64,000 nucleotides of DNA from Chlorella sorokiniana (GCA_025917655.1 CP084616.1:1798001-1862000), one strand, 5' to 3'. Positions 11,038 to 23,761 are shown, numbered from the stretch's first letter. Notes: a model not told the origin generated them from the letters alone. A program made the numbers and translations.

Positions 11038-14000
11038 ATGGATCGCTTTGTAATAGATACATCGCCCATGCGGCCCTCCTGTAGCTGGAGCCTGTTCAAG
11101 CCGCGCGCAGCTGCTCCAGCGCGCGCCGGAACAGCCCGCCCTCGAGCCCCATCCTATGCGAACCTTCACGACACGGGGGTCGCCGCAGGCGCCGCGGTCG
11201 GCTGGCAGCCGAAGCAGCGCCAGCGGCGGCGGGAGGCCACACCGCCTCTGCGGGCCATTCCGAATGAGGAGCGGCGCATTGTGCAGGAGATGAGAGATGT
11301 GGAAGCCGATCCGCGGTACCGTCGGTGAGAGAGGGGCGGCAACACTTGATCGCTGCTTCCAGCAGCACACACTTCCAACGGCCGCGGCTGCTCGAGCAGC
11401 AGTGAAGGCTCGGCTCGTGCCGCCGCTTGCAGCACCCAGCTGGCCTGTCGCGCGCTGCTGGGCCCTTCTGCAGGGCTGACTACAGCACGCTGCACGCCTA
11501 CCAGGCGCGCCACGCCTTCCTGCGCGCGATAGAGGCGGGGGAGGGGGCACTGGACCTGGCAGAGGCGGCGCTGCATGTGGCGGCGGAAGATGATGCCCTG
11601 GGTGGGCGGCGGCCGCCGCCGCTGCTGCCGCTGCGCCTGCTCGGCAGACCTGCACCTTCACGGCAGCCCTGCGTAGACGTCTCAAGATCTCCGGGCCCAG
11701 CAATCACAGGGCCAGGGCCTGCCGCGGCAAGGGGGAAAGCGCCGGCTTGCAAGACACAGCTGCCAGATGACTCAGCATGCACACCCCACTGCCGCTGCTC
11801 TGTGGCCAGGGCCGCAGCCGCGCGCTTCTTCCTCCCAGGACCCAGCAGTGTACCGCTCTTCTACCCCTCCCTGTACCGCAGTATCTCACTCCACGGTGCA
11901 GCTGCCGGTGCGGCGTACCGCCAGCGGCTGCGGCGCCTCGCTGCCGACTTTGCGGCGACGCTGGGCGGCAAGGCATCCGCGGGCGGCGGCGGCGGTGGCG
12001 CTGCGGGCGACGCGGCGGCGGTGCTGGAGCAGCTTCAGGGGTTCCTGTACGGGCGCTGCGGCTTCCGGGTGGCTTCCTACGGGGCCACCGCGCTGCCCAG
12101 TGGCGCCACCGTGGACCACCCGGGGTATGGGAGAAGGCAGGCCACGCGTATTTAAATGAGGTGCTGGTCACACGCGTGGGTGAGCCGCCGCCGCCGCCGC
12201 CGCCGCCGCTCCGCCTGCTCGGCCGTCGCCGCCCCAGGCATGCTTCTGTGCTTGTGCGCAGCTGCGCTGACCTGCTGCTGCCTGCCAGCCTCTTGCGGGC
12301 GGGGGGTAGGGGCGCTCGCCAGGCATTTCTCGCCGCATTTCTGCTGCACTGCTCCTACGCTTCTCAGTTTTTACCTACGGTCCTGTTTTTGCGCTGGGCT
12401 GGCCGCCGCCTGCTGCCGCAGGCATCCCCGCAGCGCTGGCCATCGTCCTGGCAGACCTGGTTCGCCAGCTGCTGCTCATGGTGAGGCCGCCGCAACTGCT
12501 CCCTTCTCCCCTCCAGCGCTGCCCTTGCTTTCCAGGAATTCTGCGGCGCCGCTCCCTGGCAGCCTCCGCCGCAGCCCCCGCCGCCGCCGCTGCTCTCCGG
12601 CCCGGTTTCGTCATCCTGAGCTCCCGGCCTTTGACCGCTGCTTCGCAACAGCCTGTATGGCTTGTGCTATGGGCGAAGATAAGCAGCACCCACCCGCCTG
12701 CTGCCCCCCAACACTGCAGGGCGCCATCGATTTCGCCGTGCGCATAGACTGCCGCGACCTCGGCCGCCGTCCGAGAGTGGAGGTGCTGCCGGGCGTGACG
12801 CGCGCTGGCCGTGCGGCCAGACGGCACGGGTGCGGCGCCGGCTTCCCCCTGCCCGACCTGTGCTGCCTCATGTGCGCCGGCCGCCTCTGCTGTGGTGTTG
12901 GCTGCTCCATGGTCGGCTCTGCCACCAGCTGCTGCCGAGCCTGTAAAGGCGTGGCCCACCCGGGCGGCGCCATGTGGCGCTGCCCATTGCCCTCCCGACC
13001 CACCACCCCCAAAGCTGGTCTGCCGCCCGGCCAACCAACTCCCCCAAAGCCAACATTATGTTTCTTCGCCGCTCTTAGACCGCCCTCACAAGACCTCAGC
13101 CCACCCAGCCAGAACACTGAGCAAGCCAGTGTTCCAACCGCTACCCCACCAACACACCCCCCCCCCCCAGTCCTCAACACCTGCACCTCTGGCGCTCTGG
13201 TGGAGCTGCTGCGCTTCCTCAAGCGCAGCTACTGGCCCTACCCCTGGGCGGCGGCGGGCGGCGCGCACGGCGGCTTTGCGGGGCGGCCACAGTCTTCCTT
13301 GAAGGGGAGAGCGACGCAGCGATGCAGGCAAGGGGAAGGGGGCCGGGGGAGGGGTCTGTGAGGAAGGAGGAAGGTGGTGGTGGAGAGGCGGAGAGAAGGG
13401 CAAGCCCAGGCATACGCTGCTGCTGTGGGGCCCGCCTTGCATGGCAGTGTGCCCAGCCCAGCAGCCCCCTTCCACCCTTCCACCCACGCAGGCCATCAGC
13501 CGCACGGCGCGTCACCGGCTGGAGCGAGGCATCTGGACCAGCCCCGGCGGCGGCGACGTGCGGTGCGCCCCGCTGTATGCATGCGCCCAAATCTGCCTTG
13601 CTCCGTTTGATGGGGCAGCCTGCTTGCCGGGCGCCACGCCACAAGCTTCTGCAGCGGACAGCTGTCTGGCGCTGGCATGCGCTTTGCAGAGCGCTGCCGG
13701 GGCTGCTGCCACCTACTCCACGACCCCACGAGGGCCTTCCCGGCTTGTGCCGCCCACCCATCACACGTCACCTCTGCACACATGCCCCCTGCGTGCGGCC
13801 CCGCCACCACCCGCCTCACCCTTACATACAACACCCCCCCGCACACACACACACCACCCCACCCCACCCCCATCCATCACTACTCACTCAACCCACCCAT
13901 CCCCCCCCCCCCTAACCCCCACAACATCCCCCGCGCCCCCCCCGCCCCTTCCCTTCCCCCACATAAACACACACAAACACACCCGCCGGACACCCCCAAC

Positions 14001-14889
14001 CCACCCCACCCTTCCCCAGGCGCGCCATCGCCGCCTGCGAGCGCCTGGTGCTGCTGCACGGGGGGCCTGCCCGCTGGAGCGGCGTGACCTGGCGGCCCTC
14101 TACATGCATGTGGGGCGCTTCAGGGGTGCGCCCGCCGCCGCCGCCGCTCCGCCGCCGCCGCCGTCGCTGCCGCGCCTGCTGGGGAGGGCGTGGGCCGTGA
14201 AGCGGCGGGCTGCTGCTGCGCTGGAAGCGCTGCCGCCCGCGCTGGCAGGCAGGCGCCGCGGCTGGAGCGGGCTATGCTTGAGCTGAAGCGGGTCGTGAGC
14301 GGGTCACACGCAAGCCCCCCAAAACACACACACGCGCGCACACGCACGCATGTGTTCCTGCGGGCGGTGTGTTCAACCTGGCCCGCCTCCTCCCCACCCG
14401 ATCCAACCCGCAGAGGCCAAGGCAGAGCTGCTGCGCTTCCAGCAAGCCCCGCCAGCGGCGGCAGGCGGCGGCGGCGGCGGCGCGGCCCCGGCGCTGGCGC
14501 TGACTCCCACGGGCGCCACGGTGGGCTGCCGCCGGCGGCCGCCGGGGCAGGCTGGGGCTGCCTTTTGGGGGCAGTCAAAGAGCGCTGGCCTGGCCTGGAG
14601 GCAGCGCAGGGGGAGCTGGCTGGCTGCACGCGGTGCTGCGAGCGCTGCCTGTGCGCTTGCTGCCGCCGGGGATGCCCGCATGCAGCATGCCAAGCAGCCG
14701 CCGCCGCTGCTCCCCCGGCAGGTGGCCGCCGCCGGCCAGCCCTGGGGAGAGCAAGCGCTGACCGACCGCCTGCTGCGGCTGCTGTCTGGAGTGGAGCCCG
14801 GCGCGGAGCCGCTGACTCTGCAGGCGGCGCTCGCGGAGCCGCCGCCGCGGCCGCAGGACGACGCCGGGCGCCTGCCGCTCACGTGGTGA
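11038..14889 (+). CDS. SirB1/transglutaminase-like (Transglut_core2) family protein
   Basis: Belongs to the plant/bacterial SirB1-type proteins, which pair a transglutaminase-like fold with a C-terminal repeat region; the biochemical role is poorly defined. Exons include 11038-11324 (leader, then RAIPNEERRIVQEMRD), 11474-11601 (LDLAEAALHVAAEDDAL), 11882-12179 (VSHSTVQLPV, QRLRRLAADFAATLGG, then AYLNEVLVTRVG), 12422-12480 (GIPAALAIVLADLVRQLLM), from 12720 (GAIDFAVRIDCRDLGRRP), about 13171-13280 (ALVELLRFLKRSYWPYPW), about 13495-13560 (RHRLERGIWTSPGGGD) and from about 14020 (AIAACERLVLLHG, then ERRDLAALYMHVGRF). The late exons match the family's motif in which a 'GxWTS' block precedes ACERL. 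The C-terminal exon from about 14414 is Ala/Gly/Pro-rich and ends at 14889. Single-base frame breaks occur near 11909, 12130 and 14065. The first ATG is tentative. Confidence 0.75.
13797..14019 (+). repeat. C-rich, almost G-free intron stretch
   Basis: Part of an intron in the transglutaminase-like gene. Over about 220 bases the + strand is nearly all C, A and T, with CCCC runs and CA steps leading to the acceptor CCCCAG; the complement is G-rich. Confidence 0.8.
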
Positions 14890-15908
14890 CTGGCGGCGGC
14901 GGCGGCGGCGGTTGCTGCGGTGGCAGCGGCGGCGGCGGCGGCGGCGGCGGCAGTGTGGCCGCCTGGTGCTGCGCGCCACGAGGGGGCGGCGCGGCTCGTT
15001 GCCCTGCTGCTGCGCTTGATGCCCCCGGGGCGCTCTGGGTGCTGGCTGCCCTCTGGTCTTCCGGCCCTGCTCTCTTGCCGCGTTCCAGCGCACTGGATTG
15101 CATGACAAGCTGTGTGATGCGGCGGCGGCGGCAGCCACACCGTCGCGCTGCGCTGGCACTGGCACTCTCCCTGTTGCCACCTTGCTTCCTTGCGGACATC
15201 CGGTGGAGGGCTGCAGCTGGCTGCCCGGCTGTGCCGCCGGCCTGACGGTGACCGCACACAGAAACCTCTCGGCTGGTGCCAGCTGCGGTGGCCGTGCTGA
15301 CCACAGTGGCCGCCCTCCCAGGCTGCTGCGGCCGCACCTGGCTGGCCGCCCGCAGGGCGGGACCCTGCCGTCCTCGCCCCATGCCACACAAAAGGGCGGG
15401 CAGCACGCCTTGCTCGGCATTGAAACCCAAACCGGGGGCAAGGAGGCCAGTGGTCCCAGGACACGTCAGGTAAACCCGTCTCCAAGAATCCCTCAGTTTC
15501 GGCGATCCGCCCGCCCCAGGCCCATATCTGGCCTCCCTATGGAGCTTTTCGTGTGCAAACCCGCTTAGCGGACACAAACCACACGTACAAATTCCTACAC
15601 CAGCCTTACAGCGGGCACTGCCGTGTGCGCGTGTAAACATGCGACATTCAGAGGTGTAAACCAACGCGCAGAACAGCGGTGGGAAGGCTGTCAACCCGCG
15701 GGTGCCATCGCCGCCCATCTCTCCGGGCCAACGCCCACAAGTTTGCGGGATTTACAGGTGCCTTCAGACCGCCGATCAGTAGACAGACCACAGCAAGAGG
15801 GCGGCGACTGTGTCCTGGCCTTCCTCAGTGCTGCACCGCCCCGCGCCCACGCCCGCCCTGCTCGCGCATGCCCCGGGCAAACCCTGCTGCGACAGTGTTT
15901 TCTCCACG
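14890..15908. other. Intergenic region, no gene recognised
   Basis: Follows the stop of one + gene and precedes the ATG of the second SBP gene. The first about 60 bases are a GGC/GCG repeat. A long minus-strand open frame (14879-15718) is Ala/Arg/Cys-rich without motifs or splice structure, and I do not call it. It probably holds a 3' UTR and the SBP promoter. Confidence 0.45.
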
Positions 15909-17927
15909 ATGACGCATCGCAGGCTGTGTGAGGAGCTGGAGCTGGCTGCTGCTGGGGGCTCTGCCCTCGCAGGGGCAACCGACGAGCCCTCCGGCCCACC
16001 GGCCGCAGAGCCGCCGCTGCCGCCGCAGCAGGGGCCGGTTGCGGCCGACTCTGCAGGCCCCTCTGCGGCCGGCGACACCGTCAATGGGGCCGCCACGGAA
16101 ACCGGCACGACCAGCCTGGGGCTGACGGGAGCCCCGGCGGAGGAGGAGGGGGAGGAGGGGGACTCGCCGCCCGACGATGCTGCCGAGGATGGATCACAGG
16201 CGCCCGAGGAGTCCGAGGCGGCGGCGCAGCCCGACGCGGCCGACGAGCAGCCCACGGCGCCGTCGTCCAAGCCGGCCCCGGCCTGCCGCATCCCCGGCTG
16301 CACCGAGCCGCTGCGCCACGCATACAACCAGGTGTGGGCTCGCCGCCACGGCACGCGGCTTGCGCTGGCTCCTGAAGCACCTCCCGGCTGAGCTGCCGGG
16401 CTGCGCTGTGTGCAGCAGGGCTTGGCCGGGCGTGCCTGCCTGTCCTGGCAGCCCAGCCTGCTGCGATCGGCAGCTTCGCAAGCGCTGACCTGGCGCCGGC
16501 CCTCTCACGACTCCTGGCTGCCCTGCCCCCACCACCCTGCGCCCCCACTCTTCCCCCTTGCCCAGCAGCGCCGCCGCCTGTGCCCCCTGCCCCGCAGCGC
16601 CCTCACCCTGCCCCCTTCCCCACCTCCCATGCAGCGCCACCGCATCTGTCCCCCTCACTACAAGATGGACTCTTTCATGTACCACGGAGTGCTGAGCCGG
16701 TTCTGCCAACAGGCAAGCGCGGAGATGCAGGGGCAAGCGGGCTGAGGGTGCCGCCTGGCAAGGCTCGCCCCCTCCCCGCACCGGCCCTCCTCCGGGGGGC
16801 CTGTTGCCTTGCACCTCATCCCTCCTCCCGGCCAGCCGCCAGCCCTGGCTGCGGCTGTCACGGAAGAGCCAGGCAGCCAGCATGCAGCTGCAACTGTGCT
16901 GCCTCCAGCCGCCCCCTGCTCCCGCCCCGCCTCCCTCCCGCGCAGTGCGCCCGTCCCCATGACCTGGAACAGTTTGACGAGCCGCGACGCAGCTGCCGCG
17001 ACAGCCTGCAGAAGCACAAGCGGCGGCGGCAAATGCCAGGGCTGCGCGCCTTCAAGGAGTTGGAGTTGGAGGTGCCTGTGGGCGCCCCGACGACCCGCTC
17101 TCAGCACGGACGGGCGGCGATGCCGCCGCCCGGCCCTCTCTGGGGACGGCCGCACCCCCGGCTACAGAAGCTCTGCTGGCAAGCGCATCCGTCGTGCAGC
17201 GCTGGCCGCCGCGGCCGCCATCAGCGCCGCCAAGCAGGAGCCGGAGGATGAGGATGAGGGCGGCGACGCAGCGCGCCCGCCATGCACGACCCGGCGAGCC
17301 CTTACCACACGATGCAGCACCTGCTGCTGCGGATGGCGAGCGCGCTGACGCAGGGGCAGGCTGGAGGGCCGGCGGCGGGGCCGGCCGCAGCCCAGCAGCA
17401 GCCACAGGCGGCGCAGGCGCCGCCGCCGCTGCAGCAGGCGATGGGTGGGCCGGCCTCAGCAGAGCTGCTGCCTGTGGTGGCGGTGCTGCAGCGGCGTGTG
17501 GCCGTTTTGGAGCAAGCGCTGCGCATGTATGCTCCAAACGCCGCTGCCGCGCTGCTGGGGAGCCCCAGCAGCCCGGGGACGTCGGCAGCGGGCTTGCACC
17601 AGTCGCTGCCTCCTCCCCACCACCAGCTGCAGCAGCTGCAGCAACAGCAGCAGCAGCAGCTGCAGCACCAGCTGTTGCTGCAGCAGCAACAGCAGCAGCA
17701 GCAGCAGCAGCTGCTGCAGTACCAGCTGCAGCAGCACTTTGGCCAGCTGCAGCAGCACCCGGCGCAACCAGTCGGCACGCAGCCGGGTGCTCCGCCGCAC
17801 GACCACCAAACACCTGCCAAAGAACTACAGTATACTTTGAAGCGGGCGGAGCAGCCGTCGCCGCCGCCCGACCCTCTTGCAGCCCTCATGAGGCTGCTGC
17901 ACGGCGGGCAGGCGGCGGGAGGGCCCC

Positions 17928-17958
<31 letters not shown>

Positions 17959-18327
17959 GCAAGCCCCAGCATCGCGGCATTGCTGCAGCAGCCGTCGGCG
18001 CCGCCGGCAGGGCAGAGCAGCCTGAGCCAGCCTGCTCCCTCAGCCCAGGCAATCATGCAGGCTCTGGCGGGAGCCTCTCAGCAGGGGCTGACCGCCCACA
18101 GCTTGTTTGCCCCCTCCGCACAGACTGGTCCCAGCCTGCTGCAGCAGCAGGCGGTGTGGCAGCAGCTGCAAGCCCAGCCCGAACAGCCGCTGGGGCCGCC
18201 GCCGTCGCAGCAGCAGCCTCCGCCGCCGCGGCAGCAGCACCCTTCGCCGCCTCCGCTGCAGCAGCAGCAGCAGCTTGCCCAGCTGGCCGCGCTGCTGCTG
18301 CAGCGCCCGGGCTTCCCGCCTCAGTGA
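15909..18327 (+). CDS. SBP-box transcription factor 2
   Basis: Nuclear SBP-domain factor. Exon 1 (15909-16331) encodes an acidic, Pro/Ala-rich N-terminus ending in CRIPGCTEPLRHAYNQ; exon 2 is 16635-16712 (RHRICPPHYKMDSF, ending SRFCQQ) with a GC donor; exon 3 (16946-18327) starts CARPHDLEQFDEPRRSC followed by KHKRRRQ. All eight expected zinc ligands are visible, including the His of CARPH. The long C-terminal part holds KRIRRAAL, an acidic KQEPEDEDEGGD block, a helical region near 17282 (MQHLLLRMASALTQ and VVAVLQRRVAVLEQALRMY) and Gln tracts at about 17636-17715 and 17930-17960. At least two frame breaks fall after the zinc fingers (about 17100-17280 and near 17950). Exon 2 is 78 bases, the same as in the SBP gene at 5693-7663, and both introns sit at identical codons, so the two genes share ancestry. 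Confidence 0.9.
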
Positions 18328-18541
18328 GCCGCCGCTTGGTCGTCAGGCGACAGCAGCCCCCTGTGCCCTCTCCAGCCCATCCCCCACCGGCGATTTCATG
18401 CCCAGCTAAGCTGACACCCACTTTTCCTTCCTTGTTTTCTTGTACGTGTCCCTCTCCTTCTCTCCCGCCCCTCCAGCGTTTGGCGCTCTCGGTCCCCACC
18501 GCCAGTTTTGTGCTGAACCTCGGCCCGCCCCACAGCACTGT

Positions 18542-18564
18542 GGCACGACCACAGTGGTCGTGCC
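18542..18564. repeat. Perfect 11-bp inverted repeat with 1-base centre
   Basis: Arms GGCACGACCAC and GTGGTCGTGCC are exact reverse complements around a single A at 18553. It lies about 215 bases past the SBP stop, inside the presumed 3' UTR. A one-base loop is too tight for RNA, so an RNA form would open a few pairs; as DNA it is a near-palindrome that could bind a dimeric protein. Confidence 0.8.
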
Positions 18565-18626
18565 TGTTTGCCTCCACACACACCAACCCCTTGTACATGT
18601 TTCGTTGCTTCTCAGCAACCATACTA

Positions 18627-18631
18627 TGTAA
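18627..18631 (+). promoter_or_regulatory. Candidate polyadenylation signal TGTAA
   Basis: TGTAA 300 bases past the stop of the second SBP gene and about 230 bases before the next start codon; suitable to end its transcript. Confidence 0.45.
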
Positions 18632-18859
18632 TACGTCACGCCTTCTGCCTGCAATACCTTTCGCCGCACTGGATTAGCGCAGCCGCGGGGTGGCCTGCAC
18701 CGCTGATCTGGCGCCGTAAAGGGGAGCCTCCTGGGTGTCGGAGCCCGCTGTGGGCAATGTACCGAGCTTGTGACTGCTTTCCGAGCAAGCAGCCGCAGCA
18801 CAACCTGCCCCGATCACTCCGTGCACGAAACTTTCAACAACAGGCTGCCTGCGCTCGCC

Positions 18860-21800
18860 ATGGCCGCTCTGGCATGTCGGTGGCCTGCGCTACGATGTAT
18901 TAGCGGAACGCTGCTAAGCCCGCAGTGCAGGGCAGCGACCTCGCTGGCCGCCACCGATATGAGCACCGTGCTAGACAGGCAAGGAAAGCGCGCGCTTGAC
19001 GGCGCGCTTGACTGGGAGAGCGCATTGCAATTGTTCAGGGCCCTACCCACGAGGCCCGCTGCTGTCGGGGCCGTGGGAGGCAAGCGGGCGGCGCCGCCGC
19101 CTGCCCGCCGCTCACCTTTGCCACTTTGCCCTCCTGTGGCCAGCTGCGGCGTGGAGCCCCACAGCGACGCCTTCAAGCAGAACCAGGCCCACATGGACGG
19201 CCTGGTTGCGCAGCTCACCGCAGGCGAGCGCCTTGGACAGGCAGCCCTCGTTCGTGTTTTCGCCGCCTGCACCTGTCGCGGAAGGTGCTCGCCTCAGCTG
19301 CCTCTGCTGCTCTTCCCAGTGCGCCAATAGCCCATGCCCCCTCGCCCCCAACCACCTTCCTCATAGACATCGAGCACGTCTTGCAAGCCGGCGGGTCAAA
19401 AGCCGTGGCTCGGCACCGCGAGCGCGCAAGCTGCTGCCCAGGCACGCAGCCGGGCTGGGCTGGGCGGGCACAGGAGGCAGGGGGCCGCCTGACGCAAGGG
19501 GCTGGGGCGTGGGGCAACCCCTCACGCGGTGATCCAGCGGCGCAGCTTTTGGCGGAATGGGGCGCTCGGCCAGCGCTGCATTTGGGGAGGCGTTTTTTTT
19601 TTTTGGGGGGGGCGGCTGGCATCGTCCTCTGCTTCCCTTCTGGCACCCCGCAGCGGCTTGCCTGGCAGGGCGCTGAGGGCCTGAGTGGCGCAGACGAGGG
19701 CTATGCCGCGCCCGCGTGCTGCGCCCGCCTCCCACTTTTATTTCTGAGAGCTCCGGTGCCGCCTAAAACCCGCTGCAGGGAGCGCATTCAGTTGCTGCTT
19801 GACCCCGGCTCGCCCTTCCTGGAGCTGTCCCAGCTGGCGGGCAGGGGGCTGTACGGTGCGTAGCCTCTCGCGTATCGCTGACGTGCGGCGGGGGCCAGTC
19901 GCCCGCAATTCCGGTCAGAGGCTTCGGCAGTCTTCGGGGCCTGCCTGCAACAAACGCATGTGTTCAGTCGCTGTACGACCCGCCCCACGGACGCAAGGGA
20001 TGTGCTCTGTTCTACGTACCAGGCTGCTTGCTGGGCTGCGCCCCCTCCGCAGGCCATGAGGATGTGCCAGCTGGAGGGATCGTGACCGGCATCGGCGCAG
20101 TGCATGGCCGCCTGACGGCGGTGGTGGCCAACGACGCCACCGGTGGGCGGCGGCTGGTGCACGGGAGGAGGGCGGGCCGTGGCAGTCCCCAGCTGCTACG
20201 CACCCTGCCGGCTAAGCAGCACCCGGGCTCGCACCGCCGGCACTGCCGCCCCGCAGCTCCTGCCGCTCGCGCAGCTTATGATCGCAGTCCTGGCCCGGCA
20301 GCCGCTGGCCCGCCGCAGCCTGCTGCTGCTGCTGCCCCGGAAATGCCGCCTGCCGCGCTGCCGGCCCCGACGAGCTCGCCCGCTGCACCCTCTCTCGCCA
20401 CCCGCTCCCCCTTCCGCACCCGCCCTTCTCAATGCCCCCACACCCGCACCCGCCCTTCTCAACGCCCCCACACCCGCACCCGCCCTTCTCAACACCATGA
20501 ACCCCCCACCCCCACACACACACCGCCCCCACACACACACCGCCCCTCCACCCCGCAGTCAAGGGCGGCACCTACTACCCCATCACCGTGAAGAAGCACC
20601 TGCGGCTGCAGGAGGTGGCCTCCCGCTGCCGCCTGCCCTGCGTCTACCTGGTGGACTCGGGTGGGTGGGCGGTGGGGGCGACTGTTTCTTGTTTTGTCGT
20701 GTGTTTGGGAGGGGGTGGGTTGTGGTAGTTTTTCGGGGTGAGTGGGGGTTGGGGTGGGTTGGGGGCTTGGGGAGGGGGGGCGACGGGGAGGGGGAGGGCG
20801 GGGTAGAAGTGTGGTTGTGTGCGTCTCGGATGGATGAGCAGGGTTGCATGTAAGTCGGCGAAGCTGTGGGCAGGGAGAGGGCGGGCGGCAAGCTGCCCAC
20901 CGCGCAAGAGTGGGCAGCAGCGGTGGCGCGCCTTGCTTGCAACCGCGTGTGCGCCTTCCCGTGCACACCGCGCTCTTGGGCCCACCCCGTCTGGCCCGCC
21001 CTGCAGGCGGCGCCAACCTGCCACGCCAGGCGGACGTCTTTCCTGACCGGGACCACTTTGGCCGCATCTTTTACAACCAGGCGCGTTGCCATACAGGAGC
21101 CGCCCACCTCTCCTCTTGCAGCAGCGCGCGATCGACAGCGGCAGCAAGCGCCGCTGCTCTGTTGTGACGGCCCGCAAAAGTGCCTCCCGGCGCTCAGCCG
21201 GCCCTGCTCCCGCTCCCTGCCGCCTCCGCTGCTCCAGGCGCGCATGTCGGCTGAAGGCATCCCTCAAGTGGCGGTGGTGCTGGGCAGCTGCACCGCGGGC
21301 GGCGCCTACGTGCCGGCCATGGCAGACGAAAGCGTGATTGTGAGGTGAGGGCGCTCCCGTGGCGGCGGCGCCAGCGCGGGCGTCCCCTGCTGGCCTGCGC
21401 GAAGGGCCTGCATGTGCCACCGCCGCTGCTTTCTTGCGTGCGTGCACACCACCCCTGCCCGGGTCGCTTGCCGCTCGTCCAGCTGGCACCACACATATTT
21501 TGACGAGTGCGTACTGACGGAGAGCAACATGTGTGTGGGCAGGGGCAACGGCACCATCTTCCTCGGCGGCCCGCCGCTGGTCAAGGCGGCCACGGGGAGG
21601 ACGTCACGGCTGAAGAGCTGGGAGGCGCCGAACTGCACTGCAGCACCAGCGGTGGGTGGGAGTGGGCGGTGGGGATGGGGGTTGGGGAGGGGGAGCAGGC
21701 TTCCATTCGTTCGCTGGCTCCTCCCCATGGCAGCCGCTGCTGGCGGCGCTGGATGGCGCAGCAACAGAGCGGCTGCGGCAGCGGCAGCTGCCCGCCTCCC

Positions 21801-23465
21801 AGCCGTCTCAGCCCTCCCCCTCCGCCCCTGGTTCCCGAGGCATTCCCGCCCCTTCCCGGCCTCCTGCTGCCCTGCCCCCAGGTGTGACCGACCACCTTGC
21901 TGAGAACGAGCAGCACGCGCTGAGCCTGGCCCGAGGCATCCTCAGCCACCTGGGCCCAGCTGCGGCAGCGGCGGCGGCGCCCTGGCGGCAGCCCGGCGGC
22001 GGCGGCGCGGCGCGCTGGGAGGAGCCCCGCTTTTCCCCCGACCAGCTGCGCGGTGGGTGCTGCATGGCAGGGGAAGGGTGACGAGGAAGCAGCTGCGCGT
22101 GGCAGCAGCTGCTTCTTGCCAGCTCTGCCTGTGCTGCTGGTGTGTGGTGCTTGCCTGTGCTGTTGGTGCCCGGTGCTGGGCTCGGCTTGCCCCCCCACCC
22201 CCCACCCCACACACACTGCCCCCCACACACACACACACATCGCATCCTGGGGCTCCTGCCTTGACAGCAGTGAAAGGGATGCGACGCAAACGCAACGCAC
22301 AGCAGCACACAGCAGAGCCTGCACTCATCTGAGCACGGGCTGCCTTCCCGTGGGTGCCCCCGCCGCCGCAGGCGTCATCCCCGCAGACCCCAAGCAGCCC
22401 TTTGACGTGCGGGCGGTGCTGGCGCGCCTGCTGGACGGCAGCCGCTTCCAGGAGTTCAAGGCGCAGGTGGGTGGGCGTTATTTGAGTTTGTGTGTGTGTG
22501 TGTGGGGGGGGGGGGGCGCGGTGGATGGTGGGTGGGTGTGGGTGTGGGGGCGGGGGGGCGGGGTGAATGGTGAATGGTGGGTGGGGGGGGTGTTTGCGTG
22601 TTGGGAGACGAGGGGGAAGGAAGGGCGGGTGTGTGCACAGAGCCAGAGGCTGCTTCAGCTCCCGGCTCAGGCCGCTCACAGCGCACCCCGAGCTGCCGCC
22701 TCCAGCCACGCCCTCGCCGAAAGTGCTCCTCCCAGCACCAACCTCAATCTCTCCCAACCTTCTCTTGCCTGCGTGGCTCGGCCCTCTCGCAGTACGGCCG
22801 CACCCTTGTCACCGGCTTTGGCAGCCTCTACGGCATGCCCGTCGGCGTGGTGGCCAACAACGGTGCGCCGCCGCCCTGCCCACCGCCGCCCGCACCGCGC
22901 AGCGCGACAGCCCTGGCACAAGGGCGCCGCTCCTTGCATGTCTCCCCTCCGGTCGCTGGAGCGGCGTGGTGAAGCAAAGCCTAGATGGCCGGCGAGGGGC
23001 TGAACCGTGTTTTTTCGCGAGCTGCATCCAGCTGCCCCCCCCCCGCTTCACCCCCCGTCTCTCCCCAACTAATGCGCTCCCTGTCTCTCCCGGCAGGCAT
23101 CCTCTTCTCTGAGGCGGCGCTCAAGGGGGCCCACTTTGTGCAGCTCTGCGCGCAGCGAGGCATCCCGCTGCTCTTCCTGCAGGTGCGGCCTTCCCGCGCC
23201 TGAACCCCTCCCATCAAACATACCCCAAGCTGCTGCCGGCTGCCCGCTGCCTCCTGGCGGCCGTGGCAGCCCCGCACTCGGCTGGCGGGCACAAGCGCTT
23301 GCTGCCGCACAAGAGCTAGCTGGGCACACAAATGGTTGCAGACGAGTTACAGACCAGCGTGAAAGCAGAAGCCGAACACCCACTCACCCGCACCCCCACA
23401 CACCCACTCTGCACCAACACCGCAGAACATCACGGGGTTCATGGTGGGGCGCCGCTACGAGGCGG

Positions 23466-23499
<34 letters not shown>

Positions 23500-23615
23500 G
23501 GCGGTGGCCAACGCCGACGTGAGGGCCCGGTTGGGGGAGGGGGCAGCTGTGTTGGAATCAGGCCCACCGATGCCTTCCACCTCCTCCCACAAAACTCCCC
23601 AAAGCCCCCTCCTTG

Positions 23616-23656
<41 letters not shown>

Positions 23657-23659
23657 CAG

Positions 23660-23698
<39 letters not shown>

Positions 23699-23728
23699 GC
23701 CCAAGCTGACCCTCATCATCGGCGGCTC

Positions 23729-23761
<33 letters not shown>

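Noticed and set aside
14879-15718. 279-codon minus-strand frame
   Set aside because: No motif, codon content looks like the shadow of GC-rich DNA, and no splice structure or start context.
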